Counted from the first letter of the stretch, positions 14,545 to 28,418 are shown. The stretch: DNA of 64,000 bases from Pseudoscleropodium purum (GCA_963969395.1 OZ017797.1:7936001-8000000); one strand, 5' to 3'. Numbers and translations: made by a program. Notes: generated from the sequence alone by a model not told the origin.

Positions 14545-14905
14545 TAATTTGGGAGTAGATTCTGTGTAGTCTGAGTTGGTGTATATTTTTCCCACATAGA
14601 ACGATAGGAAATATGAGGATTGCTAAAAATTTTAATTTTTTAATTCAGAAAATTGAAATTACAAAGCATTTTGGGAGCCAAAAGAACTTTTGACCTATGA
14701 GCAATGTCTAGAGTCTTCCAATTCTGATCATACAAGATAGTACTCTCTTGCTCATATCTTCAGCTTATGTGGCATGGCCTTATGAGTTTTAACTTTGAAA
14801 AGGATAGAAAAATCAAATTTCAAGCTTGAAAATTGGCTAAGGTTGGAAATGGCTTACCCTATTTGTTGGATAGTGGATGTGGTTGGTAATTGGTGCCTCC
14901 ACCTT
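14545..14905 (-). repeat. Dispersed repeat R1, copy 2 (inverted)
   Basis: The reverse complement of this stretch follows copy 1: 'ggaaatatgagg', 'ttgggagccaaaag', 'gtctagagtcttcc' and 'gagttttaactttgaaaagga' on the plus strand mirror the landmarks of 1,650–2,045 in opposite order. Edges are approximate. Confidence 0.6.
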
Positions 14906-14924
14906 AGTTACGAAATTTTAAATT

Positions 14925-15065
14925 GAAATGTAATGGTCACTAGAAGCAACCACCTCTTGAAATGTACACTACTTGTACATTGAAGAAAGCGAAATATCCC
15001 TATGTGTCGTGATCACTTTTAGAGCATGGGTGTATTTAGAGTAGATCACCATAAGAGAGCATAGA
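14925..15065 (+). repeat. Dispersed repeat R2, copy 1
   Basis: The stretch 'aatggtcactagaagcaacc', then 'gtacactacttgtaca', 'gaaagcgaaatat' and 'tatgtgt' matches 24,405–24,535 in the same order and orientation. It lies next to an R1 copy and may be part of a longer composite element. Confidence 0.55.
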
Positions 15066-17689
15066 TGGTAGGAGTTTAGTATTTTGGCAATTTTAAAGAG
15101 GGGTTTAAGGGGGAAAATAATCATGGTTCAATGAATAGAGATGAGAAAGGTCATTTTTTTGGCCATAAATTTGGTGAGAAGGTTTTCTTCTAGATACAAA
15201 CCAACATTGGAAAATGTAGAAACAAATGACAATTGAGCAAATGTTGTGTAGATCATCTATTATAGCAAATGAAAAAAACATGATCTTTGGTTCTTATATT
15301 TTTTTTTCCCACTAGAAAGGGACTATAAAAGTAATACACTTAGGAAATGAACGATACATTCCTCTCGCATTGGTTTAAGGTAGGTTACTCTGAAAGCGCC
15401 CATCTTCTTCAAATCAACCCAATGATTAGCTCTCGAATGGATATGAAGTGGATCATCAAATCACACTTCTTTAACCATCGAGTAAATTAAGGATATAACA
15501 TGTTATTGTAGAAGCCAATCATTCTTCCCAATTTCTCCATAACTCTTTACAAGTTGCAAGAGAATGGAATAGATTTGGAAAGACTTGCAATCACAAATAG
15601 ATATGTAATTTAAGACGAAATAATTTGGAAATTCACAAGTTATTCAATAATGCATCAAAACATATGAAATCACCTCGTTATGTGCCACATCTATTTCTCT
15701 TTGTCAAAAAAAAAAAATGACCTAAAATTTTTTCTCGGCCACAGCAACCCATGAGAATGGCTGACCAGCCCCTTCAAAGTGTTGCTTTGAGAGCAGACTA
15801 CCTCACATCGTATGAAAGTACACCTGCCATTCCCTGATTGCGGTGTCTGAGGACTTTCTTTTTGTGTCTCCCTTGTGCTTCATCAGATTTGGTCTTCCTT
15901 TGACTATTCAACAAAGTGCTGCGAGAAATTGGAGCCCGAGAGGTTGGAGCGAGGAAACCAAGCAAATTTCTAGAAGAAATGGAGGATGGAATTTTAGGGT
16001 TGTTGGATTTAGCAACTTTTTACATGGCTCTTTCTTAAATGTGTGGCCAAATTTTTGAGAAGCACTTGCACATGTTTGTAGTGTTCCAAAACACTATCTC
16101 CCGAAGATAACTAAACCTAAAATTAATCCCTTTTTTTAAACCGGACCCTATAAATTTTGGTCTAAACTTTATTCCCATTATTCATAAGAGTCTAGGGTTG
16201 GTTTTAGAATAAACCTATTCTTAATATTTCAAAAATCTAAGATTTATTCATATGGTGTCCCAAAATTGTATTCTAAGAGAACCTAGAATTTTTTTGACTA
16301 CCAACAAGAACATAATTTTTTTGAAATTATAATAAAATAGGAACCATGGTGAATTGTTTATTCTCAGTCTATAGGCGAACCTATTTTCAAAAAGCACGAA
16401 GCTAAAATTTAGTTGTAGTAGTGTATAAAACAAAGACAATACAAAAAACTAAAAATTATTTACTCTATTTTTCTATATTTTCTTGTATCACTCTAGTTTT
16501 TTTCTTGTAATATCTCAACTAATAAATTTCCAATCTAGGCAACCATTGTTCCTACCTATAGAGAGACTCTAGTGAATAAGAACATGTCACACTCATCCAC
16601 AAATATAGTCAATCTATCTTATACAAATGACACAAATGGAACCATAATAAGAAAGGTTGGAGAAAACTGACCATCTTGCTCATCCTCTCAAGTCATTCCA
16701 AAGTTGCATGTAAAAAAAAAGCCCCCGAATTTTGTGCTTCATTGATTTATCTTCAACACCTCTTGTAGATCATTTGGGGCCTTTGGTAACAAATATGAAT
16801 TCAAAATTTGCAGATTTGATCATGCGTGACAAATAAAAAAAATCTCAGCATTTTCCCTTGAGGATGAGCAAGGGGGTCAAATCACCTCACCCATCAGAAA
16901 CACATTGTGTACACCTTATCAGGGTTCCCAACGATGTCTATTTTGGTGCACAATCCCCAAATATAGTTCCCATGGTTCCGAACTTGGATGCACAATCCTC
17001 GGAACCATTTAAATTTTTTTTTGTAAAGAAAGGAAAATTTATAGCAAGAATCCCATGACCCATTTCATGTGATGCAATAATAAAATACAATCCATACAAC
17101 CATCTCAAGATGGGACATAACCCTTACTAACACTTAGCTCCCAAATGAGTGCCCAATACTCTCTCCCATGCCCCACAGGCCCCCACTTGCCCCACCCCAG
17201 CCATAAGGGGCGTGGCCTCGGGCTGTGTCATGATGCCCAAGTGAGATTTTATTTCCTTGGAGGTACCCTAGTTTCCTCTTGACTTTTTCAGACGTAGAGT
17301 TCTTAAATACAACTGGAAAATTCTCTACAGTTGCGCGCGTCCGCCTCATGCAGGGGAAAAGTCGGTGTTTGGGCATTGAATCCACACACGGAACGACAAC
17401 AATGTAATGACACCCAATTGCAACACTTTCTGTTCTCCAACACCTAAAAAAATGGACTAGACTGGAGTGGAATGAAATGAACACATTCATTGTTGAATAC
17501 CACCACTGTTACCACTTTTCGAAAGTAACCAATGAGAGGGGAAGAGTTTCTCAAAGTAACAAATGAGATGTGGAGACATTTCGTACTTCACGGGGGGCCA
17601 TTCAAGGTGAATCTTTACTATCAATGGTAGAACCACCCATAGTCAACTACTTCAGCAATTCCACATATGTTCTGGAGTAACATAAGGTA

Positions 17690-18065
17690 ATCAAAATTTT
17701 CTACCTTATTGGAAGATAGAAATTATGGGGATTGTAATTTTTTTTTTTGGGGGGGTTGGGGGTTGGGGGTGTAATTTTATGCTTTGAATTGAAATTAGTG
17801 TAAATTTTTGGAAGTTAGAAGTTGGTCCAAACTTATACGTGATATGTACAGTCTTTCAGTTCCAATCATTCAAGAATCACTTCTTGCTCACTACTTTGGG
17901 ATATGTGTTATGACTTGATTAGTCTCAACTTTGAAAAGGAGAAAAAATATTTTTAAAGCTTTACTTGAAAATTTATTCTAGCCTTGGTTGGAAATAGCAC
18001 ATCCTACAGGTTGGGTATAGGTCTTTGGTTGGGAATGGGTGGTTCTACCATAGTGTTGTGCATAG
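17690..18065 (-). repeat. Dispersed repeat R1, copy 3 (inverted)
   Basis: It shares 'caactttgaaaagga', the block around 'agtctttcagttccaatcatt', and 'ccttggttggaaatagc' with the other R1 copies in reverse orientation. It contains a G-rich tract at about 17,745–17,772 (several runs of five to seven G separated by TT), which could form a G-quadruplex. Confidence 0.55.
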
Positions 18066-20279
18066 AGAACGGATTGTGTTTTCAACTTTGGAAAATTTGT
18101 GTAGTGAATATTGGAATATTGAAAAATTATAACTAGAGCATTTGGGGGGGGGGGCATTTCTCTTAAATTGGCTAATATCATCATCAAATTTTTGTGGTCA
18201 TTCAATCGTTGAGATACTAGGACATGAAATAGAGTTGCATTTAGGTGTTCTACATTGGAATTGTTTGAATAAGGATTTGATGGATAGGGCTTGATCTCAC
18301 TCGATCTTGTGGAATGTAGACCCAACTCCAAATTTTTCCTTGGGAAAATTTATTGGGACTTATTGTTTATCACAAATGATAGAATTTTGAAATTTTGAAT
18401 TCACATTCAAGTACAAAAATTCCAAATTAACTTGTAAAAGTTGATAAAAAAAATTCATCCAATTACAAAAAATGGGACAAAATTTTACATTTATATTCTA
18501 AGGTGAAAATTTTGAGTTTTTGCACCATGAGTTTAGAATCCATAATGAGTAGATGAATTCTAGCTTTGGTTGTCTTTCAACAAGATTTCTATTATTGAAT
18601 TGTCTAAAGTTTTGATGGATCTTGTTGGGAGCCAAAAGGGATTTGGGATTCTTTTAGTAGGCATATTTTGGACAATGGACAAATAAATTATGAATTTTCA
18701 AAGCGTTAAAAATAGATGTTTTCAAAATCAATTTTATATTTTCATATTCAAAGGGTTTTCATTTAGGCAAATACGGAAATGGGACAATTTTGTAAAAATG
18801 GGACAATTAGGTACAATAGAGTGATCTAGTTAAGCCTATTAAAAGAGAATTGCCTCCATGTTGTCCATGTAGAGTTTTCTTGCTTAAATAAATGTAAAAC
18901 ATTACCTTCTATCTTGTAATTGGTTAATTTTTTATTTTTAGAACTCTCTTCAATAATGTAGGGACTTGGGTTTCAAATTTGAATTCAAATTGTCTAAATT
19001 TTGTGATCAATAATATATTATAAGTTCTAACATTTTGGAAAACCAAACAATGTCATTGAATTATCCTTAGCCATTAAAGAATCTAATACCGTCCAAAGTG
19101 ATAAATTTGATTATAAGACAATTCTTGAGGTGTAAGTAGTAAATCACTTTTCATTTTGATGCCATCTAATGTAAAGTCAAGGATTAGAAGATGGTTAGAA
19201 AAGTACCTCTACATCTCTAAATTTTCCTTCAATTTTTCAAATACAACCAATAAAAGTTCAAGAGATTCTTGAGGTAAGTAACCAACATAAACTAAATTGT
19301 TTTGTGCTTCAAGGGTATTGTTTAAAGGAATTCTAGACATATGCATAAGTATCCAATACTTTCATCTTTGAAAATTAACAAAATATTACCCAAGTATTGA
19401 AAAATTACAATATGATAAGGATTAGATTTCTTTTGAGGTTTGTAACAACTTCAATTCAAAAGCATGAATTTAATTGCATTAGAAGATCTAGTAATTGTGG
19501 ATGCTTCTACCTCAATTCTTAAAGGACATTGGAAGCCCCCCACACATTTTGAAAGTTAAAATCTAAATTTTCACATAATTATTGATTTTAAATGTGTTTT
19601 TTTTTGGTAAATGAAGAATATGTAGCTACAATAATCTACCTTTTTTATTCCATTTGAATTTTTGGTAAAATTTTTAAAATTATAATTTTTGTGATACTCT
19701 GAAAGTAGCATCTTGAAAGTTCAAAATATACCACTTTTGAACCTTTTCTATTGAATCTCTGTAGGTGTGAGCTCCACAAATGCATACATTACACTTTGAT
19801 GTTTTTTTCACTATTATTTCTATTTTTCTTTAAAATGGAATACTATTTTAAGCATTTTTGTAATTATTATGATTTTTTTACACAAAAATTCTACAAAAAT
19901 TCATATATAATTTAATTTGATGTTTTTCAATTATAAAGAAAGAAATTAAACTTTAGACATATATTACTACATGTGAAAAATATCAAAGTCTTGAAACATA
20001 TAGTTTTAATGTAGAAATCTAATGAAGTTTGACAAAGCCCAGATATGAAATGTCCTTTTAGGAAGGGATGAAGTCAACACTCACCTTGCTTAGTTGAGCA
20101 TAACACCATTAACCAACGCTAAGGCAAGTCCTTTTTGCTCCTCTAGAAAATAAAAGCCCTCGACCAACATTGGAACTTTCTAACCAGCCAACAACTCTGC
20201 AAATTCAATTAAAACCAAATTCACTCTCCTTAATCCAAGGAAGGATTAAAATCGTCATCTTGAAGGAAGGGGGGATGGT

Positions 20280-20486
20280 TTAACCCCTAAAGGACCATTG
20301 TTCCTTCAGGGGACAAATGGGATTTTGGGTAGGTACCTAGGGGCTGTAATTATTTTTTGATTTAAAAAAAATAAATTTGAAGATAGAAAAATTGATTAGC
20401 TTCATGGGAATATAATTTTTTTCCCAACTGGTGTCCGAGAACAAAAGTTATGCCCAAATAAGTTCAAAACAGGGGAAAGGAGGCAA

Positions 20487-20581
<95 letters not shown>

Positions 20582-21293
20582 AGTTTTAAAATTAAATTTT
20601 TTTTCCCTCATAGATTACATTTTGTGTGCATAGAAAGTTTTGATTCATTACATTTGAATTATGCATGAGAAAGTTATGGATAATCTTGTTTTTTGGGCAA
20701 TTAGAGCATCTTCTTGAAAAAATAACTTGTAGGATTCATTTTTGAATGCATTTTTTACAATTTTTTGTAAAAAAACAACTTCACATGGTTTATCTTTCTT
20801 GCTAGAACAATTTCACCATTAGGATTATTTCATTTTAATTTCATTTTAGAGATATTAATAATTAAAATTTTCTTTCTATCTCATACCTACTTCTACTTAA
20901 CAATTTTTTAAAGAATAAAAATTAAGTTTTTTTGAATAATTATTTTTTTCCCTAGACTCTCAATTCAATTCTATACTATAAAGATTTAAAGCTCAAAACC
21001 CTATAGTGCAAAAAATTAAAGTTATAAATGTTCAAAGTCAAGAAAGCTAGTCCCACCACATCCTGAAAAAACTTGTTTTTTCTACTTTAAACATAGATAT
21101 CTTACAATCTATGTGATCAAAAATTCTGAAATTTTTTCCACATATTCTCATACTATTTAGGTGTAAGGTCCTATGGTTAGATATGAAAAAAACAAAACAA
21201 TCTTTAATTTTTATTTTTTTAACCTTTTGCTAAAGGAATGGTAGTTTTGAGTGTTTTTTGGCAGAAAAAAGACCTTGGTCCTTCAAGGGTAAA
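20280..21293. mobile_element. ~1.0-kb non-autonomous inverted-repeat element, copy A
   Basis: The left end reads TTAACCCCTAAAGGACCA (20,280–20,297). The right end (21,276–21,293) reads TGGTCCTTCAAGGGTAAA, its near-perfect reverse complement. The inside is A/T-rich with no gene. A block near 21,060–21,190, read in reverse complement, resembles 54,110–54,200 in copy B, so the two copies share internal as well as terminal sequence. No clear target-site duplication was found and the superfamily is not assigned. Confidence 0.6.
20488..20580. repeat. Poly(A) followed by (TA)n microsatellite
   Basis: A run of 38 A residues is followed directly by about 26 TA units. It lies inside the inverted-repeat element copy A. 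The open frame across it on the minus strand is a simple-repeat artefact. Confidence 0.95.
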
Positions 21294-22734
21294 CCTTGTA
21301 AGGATGTTGTAGACCAGTGGATGACTTCACTATCAATTGTTGAAAAAAGAAAAGGCACCGTCTATTAGTCCAACAATTAGAGAATTTGGGTGACTACCTC
21401 AGTCATGGAGATCATATCCTTATAGGGTTAATCCTTGAATGCCAAGGCGTACGTTTTGTGCCCGATAGATGACATGGAATCAAACTATATCGTACAAAAG
21501 TGCAACTATTCATCCTCAAAATTTGTTTGGAAGAGGAAAAATCTCCCGTAGTAGTTTGACTTACAATGTCTACTTTTACAATTTTGGAGACTAGTGGTTC
21601 ACACAGTAATAGAAAAGGATGATTTCGAGGGTCACCCCTTTGGCATTTTAAGGGTTAAGCTGATTATTCTCCACAATCTTATGGATGTGAGAATGACAAG
21701 GAAGTCATCTTTTTATAGTTACTAAGTCCAAAATGTCCTATACCACTTCTAAAATTCCTAATTTAATTGCCTTTTGTGTGTATTCTATCAAGTCCCTTCT
21801 AAAGTTCCTATCATTGTTATTAGGCACTCAAGGTGTATAGTGAGGCGAAGCAACATGGAACTGTTGCCAAGTTGTTCCCCAGTGAATTGGTTCTTTTTTT
21901 AACAAAATTGTTAACTCAACTCGGTTGTGGTCAGTTCTACGGAATGATAACTTCAGCACCAACTGAAAATCCCCCAATTGCAGGAGAACAGACCTGGTCA
22001 AAGTCAGTGGAGGAGACCCCCACGGAACGGAAACTGGCAGCAGAACTGAACATTCCGTTCTGCTGCTGCTGCTGTTGCCGGCCCGAGCGAGCGAGCGAGC
22101 GCTTGTCTACGTCACGTAAGAAAAGAGTTTAAACTGACTTATGGATTTATCCGCTTGATAAGCAGTTCCATTGGGAGGGGGTTCAGTTGTTGGGGGATTA
22201 GTGCAAACCAATCAACAAAATATTCGGTTGTTGCGTGCATTGGACTCGGCAATAACAACAACTATGATACATTGGGGTCAATGGGGACACATAACATGGT
22301 TGACCAATGAGGTAAGGGTCCCCCTCCGTTTTGCGTCCTTGGCAGACAAGGGCGAAAATCATTTCATGTTTGTGCTTCGACACGTCACAATTCTTGATGA
22401 ATTTACAAGTTAACCCATAAACAACATCATGGTCATTTTTTTGGTCGATGAATGACAAAGAATCTTATTATGTAGGACATAAGTGTACTACTATTTGTCC
22501 TCTGAATTTTGTGGGAAAAGGCGAAAGATCTTTTTATAGTAGTTTGATTTCCAACGAGTACTTTTGCAAAATTGTAAGCAATGATTCACATAGTAATGAA
22601 ATGGTGGATGATTTCCAATTTAAGGCCACTCTTTTGTTGTTTACGAGTTGAATGCCCTGTCTAGTATTGTTGAAAGGATAATATCTTCTGTGGGTGTGAG
22701 CTACGTCAAGAAGGTTATGCACCTTCACAGGAAT

Positions 22735-23115
22735 TAAGGTAGAACCACCTATTCCTGACTAGGAAGCCATTCCCAATTGGTAGGGTGCAACTATTTTCAA
22801 TCAAGGTTGGAATAGATTTTCAACTCAAGCTTAGAATGATTTTTTCCCTCCTTTCAAAGTTGGGACTAATAAGGTCATGACACATGTCCCAAATTGCACC
22901 AAATTGCACCAAATTGCATGGGAAGAATTGAACGGGAATGTAGTTCTTGAATAATTGGAGTTGGAAGAGTTTAGAAATTGGCTAGATAGGGTAGGAGCAC
23001 TTTTGGGCTCCCAAAATTCACAATACCTTCAATTTTGGGAATAAAATTATGATTTTTTTTGGTAGCCCCTCAATTTCCTATCCTTCTATATGAGAAAAAT
23101 TTGAATTGCTTCATA
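22735..23115 (+). repeat. Dispersed repeat R1, copy 4
   Basis: The copy runs from 'gtagaaccacctattcc' through 'caaggttgg', 'caaagttggga', 'gacacatgtccc' and 'gggctcccaaaattcaca' to 'caatttcctatcctt'. It is collinear with copy 1 and includes a small local triplication of 'caaattgcac' near 22,890–22,915. Confidence 0.6.
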
Positions 23116-23548
23116 CAACTTATGATCTGTCCCAAAATTGCTTGAGTAATCAAGTATAGTGGTTCTATTTTATTTGTCTTCCATTTATCAAGTTTAGTAG
23201 AGGTGTTGGTTTGTCAATTTTGACAATTAAGTGTTGACATTGAATTTTGAGTTCAGATTTTGAAAGGTCCATGTCACTCTTAAGTCAATCATAAAATGAT
23301 ATTCAATACTTCCTAATAGAAGCGACTTAGTTTATGTTGAATTTGACCTTCATATGCAATATGTGTAGTTGAGTATGAGCATCTACTAATAAAATCAATT
23401 TTTTTCTTGGGCTTCTTCAATTCTTGTGAGAACGTGAACACATGTGAGTCCCCATCTTGTCACTTTTCTTATATCTTCTTTTCATGACTAATCAAACACA
23501 ACCATGGGGAAAATTGGGTGGCTCATTTTCTATTTGTATGTGATCACC

Positions 23549-23836
23549 AAGGTTTTTTTTTTCATTTTTTATGGGATGCCAAAGTGGTGATATCAAATTT
23601 TATATTGGTGCTCCAAATTTCAACATTCATCCACATATTGGATAGAAAATATTACATTAGTACATATCACACATTCATAATTCTATTTTCATCCACAATA
23701 TGGCAATTTCATCCGAGTTTTTTTTTTTAATTTGAGTTTTTTTTGGCAAAGAGCTTCATGTTTTCTTTGCCATTTTTAGCCAAATTACTTTTTCTTGGTG
23801 CATTCTGGCACCATAAAGCCAAAAGAAAAAGCCCAG
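23549..23836. mobile_element. Mutator-type MITE, copy 1 (288 bp)
   Basis: The element is flanked by a perfect 9-bp direct repeat, GTGATCACC at 23,540–23,548 and 23,837–23,845. Its ends are inverted: it begins AAGG followed by a T run and ends with an A-rich run followed by GCCCAG. The inside is collinear with 39,906–40,194 (shared phrases include 'ggtgctccaaatttcaacat', 'tcatccacat' and 'agccaaatta'). A 9-bp duplication with inverted ends is typical of Mutator-like elements. There is no coding capacity, so it is non-autonomous. Confidence 0.85.
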
Positions 23837-24404
23837 GTGATCACCCAACAAGACCAAATGAAAACAATAACTACCTCCAGTTTCTTTAAAATTCAGGAGC
23901 TTTTCATGGATGATGCTAAAACAAACTGTAATAAGAATTGTTGACCTCTTGTTCTAGCTTTAGAATTTTTTTTAAAAGGCCCCCCCCCTCGATATTGAGA
24001 AACCTTGCCTCACACTCTTGCAAGGCCTATTGTAAGTACATTATTCTAGAAGACTCGCCATCTCTCTAACAAGTTGCGAAAATAAAAGTAAACATGTGAA
24101 ATGACCTTGTTCCTGCATTCTTGCAAGGACAATAATTAGATGGAAACAGGAGGCTCCAATTGTTTGTGACACTCGGACCAGTCCTGGTGGAATCCTTCTT
24201 GCCACTTTGGTGAACACTAAGGTAGGAGGTTTGTAAAGTGCCCATTGAAGAGCCCAAAATTAATTTTGAGAAGGTTGGACATCTTGAAACACTTTCATTG
24301 GTAAATTTTCCTCCAAAGAGAAATGGAATTGGCAACTACCCGGTAACCCAAGTCGTTTCATATTCTCTGGAGCTTTGTGGAATTAGTTATGAATTTTTGA
24401 AGTT

Positions 24405-24535
24405 GGAATGTTGTGGTCACTAATAAGCAACTAGCTCCTGAATAGTACACTATTTGTACTTAGTGATGCAATGAGAAAGCGAAATATTCATCCTATGTGT
24501 TTGAGGATGCTTTTAGAACCCAAGTGTTTTATGGA
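24405..24535 (+). repeat. Dispersed repeat R2, copy 2
   Basis: It matches 14,925–15,065: 'gtggtcactaataagcaac', 'gtacactatttgtact', 'gaaagcgaaatattc' and 'cctatgtgt' occur in the same order. Confidence 0.55.
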
Positions 24536-25367
24536 CCTCCTAACTTTGTGGGTGTCACATTCATTCATATGGGTGGTATGGGCAATGAATGAATCCCTGA
24601 TGGAAGGAAGAGATAGAATCATTAGTCTACAAGATTAAATTAAAAACAAACAAACTTCATCATTGAGCACAAAGTTGGCTCGTGATTGAGAAGGAGTGAA
24701 ATGACCTCTTTTCGTAGGATCCCTTTTTTCACCTTTATAGAATCAACAGTGATTCCATCCACCAAGTTAGTTACCTGTCTTAACACCTACTATTGGTTTT
24801 CTACTATACTACACCCAAATGTGCAATTTATGTGCATTAAAATGCACTTAGTCTTTACTATACTTTTAATTGCAAAATCTTTGAGCATAAATTATTTGGT
24901 AAAATATTCTACTTATAATTTTGTACAATAGAAATAGCTTCATTTTGTTTAGTAGAATCTACAATACATACACATGTTAGTATAATAATATTCCACATTC
25001 TACAACAAGGGGGATAAGTGTTTGTCTCCATAGTACATTAATTCATCCTATTAATGCATGTGACATTGATTTACCAAAGTAACTTAATTATTATTGAGTG
25101 TAAGTTGAAATATTATTAAATTGTACCAAGTAATTACCACAAAAAGATTTTTGTAATAATTCCAATCTTATATATAAGATTCTATCTTTGCATCCATACT
25201 ACCAAGAGGAATCAATTTGGTGGAAAAGTTGTCAACATAAATTAAGGAATGAGAGTATGAAGATCTACAATATATCTAATTGGTTAGGTGGATCTTCTTG
25301 TGCATCATTTTCTTAATCTATCCATAACCTATCAGTAACTACTAGAGCTACACATACACACATAAAT

Positions 25368-25384
25368 ATAAATATATATATATA

Positions 25385-25434
<50 letters not shown>
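25368..25434. repeat. (TA)n microsatellite with interspersed TAAATA units
   Basis: Several 'aaatatata' units are followed by a pure TA run to about 25,433. It has no coding relevance. Confidence 0.9.
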
Positions 25435-25436
<2 letters not shown>

Positions 25437-26358
25437 TTTCTACTATATAAGATATATTTGTAGAATACTCAGATGTAATTGAAGGTGCAACAAAATTCTA
25501 ATTGCCATGAATTTTTTTGTGAACTTATAAAATACCAAAAGAGTGATAAATAAAATTTGTGATATTCTTAGACTTTGTAGTGCAATTTCTATAGATTGTT
25601 GTACTCAAAAAAACATGCAAGAATGGTGCAATTTCGTGTACATGGTCACTTTGTCAAGGTGTGAATTATAGATGGAATGCCCAAATCACTTACAAGACAA
25701 TTTTTGCATTGTATATACATGTCAGTTGTGAGAGTCACCATCTTTTTGTTTTGTAATAAACATCATCTAAAAATGTAGTAAATTGTTTATACAACATTGA
25801 ATTTGAAAACACTATATTTGATTAATATGAGGTATATACTGCATACATTGCCACAGTCCCTTTTTAGTCTCAAAAATTAGACAATGTACATCACTTGGCA
25901 TGACATAACTATATATAGTTTGATCTAATATCCAATATAATCATATGCCTTATAAAATTTGGAATTCTACACATTTTAAGATTCCTTTGACTCTCAATTT
26001 CCTTTTGGAGTAGAATTATTGGTTTAAAAACACAAGAGAGAAACTTTTAATTGACAAAAACTATTATGAGGAGGTTTGAATAGGACCTTCCTTGAACAAT
26101 GACCAATACTACATGGACAAAGCTTCCCACAATTTAGCTATTTCCTTCTTTTATATAGTCTTGGAATGAGCAAGAGCAATAACCTTTATATTAGTTGCAA
26201 TCATTTGGTTCAATAATTAATCCTATAAAGATGTTGCAAATGAGAGTTGTTGTATCAATGATTTCACTACTAATTGTACTATAAAAGAATGCACCTTTTG
26301 GTTCAATATTCACAAAATTTTGGTAACTACCTTGACTTGAGGGGAACTACATCCTTAG

Positions 26359-27257
26359 AAAGTTAATCCTTCAAGGCCTAACAACTTCTTGATAATAAAG
26401 GTTTTCAATGAGTTGTCCCACTTTGATATTTTTTGCACATTGATGTGCTTGAAAATTTTAATTTAATTGTACAAAACTAAAGACAACTTTGTCTAATATG
26501 CATGGAATTAATTTTGGAAAATATTGGCTGTTATATTTTTAGATTATAACAAATTTGGATGATCAACTTTATAGACAAAAAACATAACTTTGAGAGAAGA
26601 AAAATTATATCAAGATAAACAATGCTTTTATACACCCCAAAAATTGTAAGACAAATGTAGTAGATTTGAATTTTCTTAAATGACAAATAAATAACTCTTT
26701 CAAATTTCTACACAATTTCAAATAGAAGAAGTAGAAAGCCAAAATTGACCAAATTGAATCCCAAAAAATTATAAAAAATTAATATATGTGTCAATTTTTG
26801 AAATTTAACAATTGATATTATTAGCATATTATTTGAAACATCTTAAAAAAATCTGGAATCATTCTAATTATTTTGTGTTTTTAATCACAACAAATTGAAC
26901 CTTATATTTTTAAAATTTCAAAAATTATAAATTTGAAGTTGTTTTTCTTCTAAATCTAATTTTCTTGTATAGAATGAAGACTAGAGGTGTTTGTAAGAAT
27001 ATTTTTTCCATCCCTAATATTCCTTTCATTGTAAGAAAATTAGCTTTGCTTCCTTTTTCTATTAGACTATATTTTCTAATAAAAATTTTAAATACTTTTC
27101 ACATTGAAATTTCAAAAATTGAAAAATGCAACAAACATGTCAACTTGTTATTTTGCAAGATCCTACTTTACAAAATATTGAATATTGTTTTAGCCTACCA
27201 AAAATTTTCCATTTGAAAATTTTAAGATGATACATTGCCTTTGCTTAGTTCTTCAGG
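26359..27257. mobile_element. Possible further copy of the TTAACCCC inverted-repeat family
   Basis: The left side shows TTAATCCTTCAAGG and the right side ends CTTCAGGGGTTAA. They are roughly inverted to each other and similar to the termini of copies A and B. The inside is A/T-rich without genes. Length is similar (~0.9 kb), but the termini have diverged and I could not align the inside by eye. Confidence 0.3.
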
Positions 27258-27797
27258 GGTTAAGATACATATGCCTATAATTCTTGTGTCCAGAAGAAAA
27301 AACCTACATTTGGACCCCAAAACAACACTGAAATTTAGATATTGACTATACAAGATGTACACAATCAAAATATGAGTGCCTATGGAGGGTTGCTATTATA
27401 TGAGCATAGGAGTGTGAACCCATGAGCTTAGAATACTATACACCTATGTTATAGGTACTTTAACTATAGAAACCGTCTATGATTATAGGTTATATATATT
27501 ACAAATACCCATATTATAGGTGTTTATGATATATATACCTTCTATAGTATGTGGTATTTGTATTATAGGTACATGTATTGTAGGCTCAATGCTCACAAGC
27601 TTACATTCTTGGGCTCATATACTAGCACCATTGAGCACCTATGCAAGCCTAGGGGTGATTCTTGTAACACCAATTGACAATACTTTGAAAATTCATAACT
27701 TATTCATCCAATGTCCAAATAATGTAGGCTAAAGAGCATTTGAATCTTCTCACTTCATTTGCTAGTAAGATCCAATACAAACAAGTTTTGTTTAATA

Positions 27798-28418
27798 CTC
27801 CCTCTATCCCAAAATGATCTTCCTTTTAGACAAAATGTTCCAGATTAAGCTTAAAAATAGTAATTTTAAAAATTCATTTTGACATGTGAATAGATTTTGG
27901 TACTCTTCTAATGTCCTAAACTTTTTAGATTTGAATTAGTTTTTGAAATATAGTTATGGTATACTAAAAAGTAGAATTTGGAAGGCTTAGAAATGGAACA
28001 CTGGTGGCCATTGATTAGCCAAGGTGGTGAAATTCCCACTTAGATGGAGCCCGAATGTATGAATGACATGGGCCCTCATATTTGAATTAGATGGACCTCA
28101 TCATTAATGCATGCTTGAATAGATGGGATTTGGTCATTAAAGCTTGCAAGAATTAGGTGGACTCTAACTCCTTCAAGGAAGGAAACCAAATTCCAAGTTT
28201 TGATTGGAAGGAGATAGAGTTAGTTTAGAAGGAACATAGGATCATCTTTAACTAAGGCTTAAAATAAATTGTGTAAAGTACTTTGACCAACTTCTCTAAA
28301 GTATTGTAGAATTGTTAAGACTTCATTTTTGGACCCTTCTTCCCATGTTACACCATGAAGATCTTCTTAGAATAAAAAAATTAAGGCCAACAGAAAGATC
28401 ATTTTGGGACAAAGGGAG
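27798..28418. mobile_element. Stowaway-type (Tc1/mariner) non-autonomous element, 621 bp
   Basis: The left end reads CTCCCTCTATCCCAAAATGA. The right end, in reverse complement, reads CTCCCTTTGTCCCAAAATGA, giving an inverted repeat of about 30 bp. TA dinucleotides flank both ends (27,796–27,797 and 28,419–28,420). CTCCCT(C/T)…CCCAAA ends with a TA duplication are the hallmark of plant Stowaway MITEs. It is longer than most family members and carries no transposase. Confidence 0.85.

Noticed and set aside
17100..17500. LTR-retrotransposon-like leader with an open frame on the minus strand
   Set aside because: The GC-richer patch suggested a terminal repeat or leader, but I found no second copy in the window, no primer-binding site and no gag or pol sequence.
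20402..20611. Open frame across the poly(A)/(TA)n tract
   Set aside because: Predicted peptide is only Phe and Tyr-Ile repeats; a microsatellite artefact.
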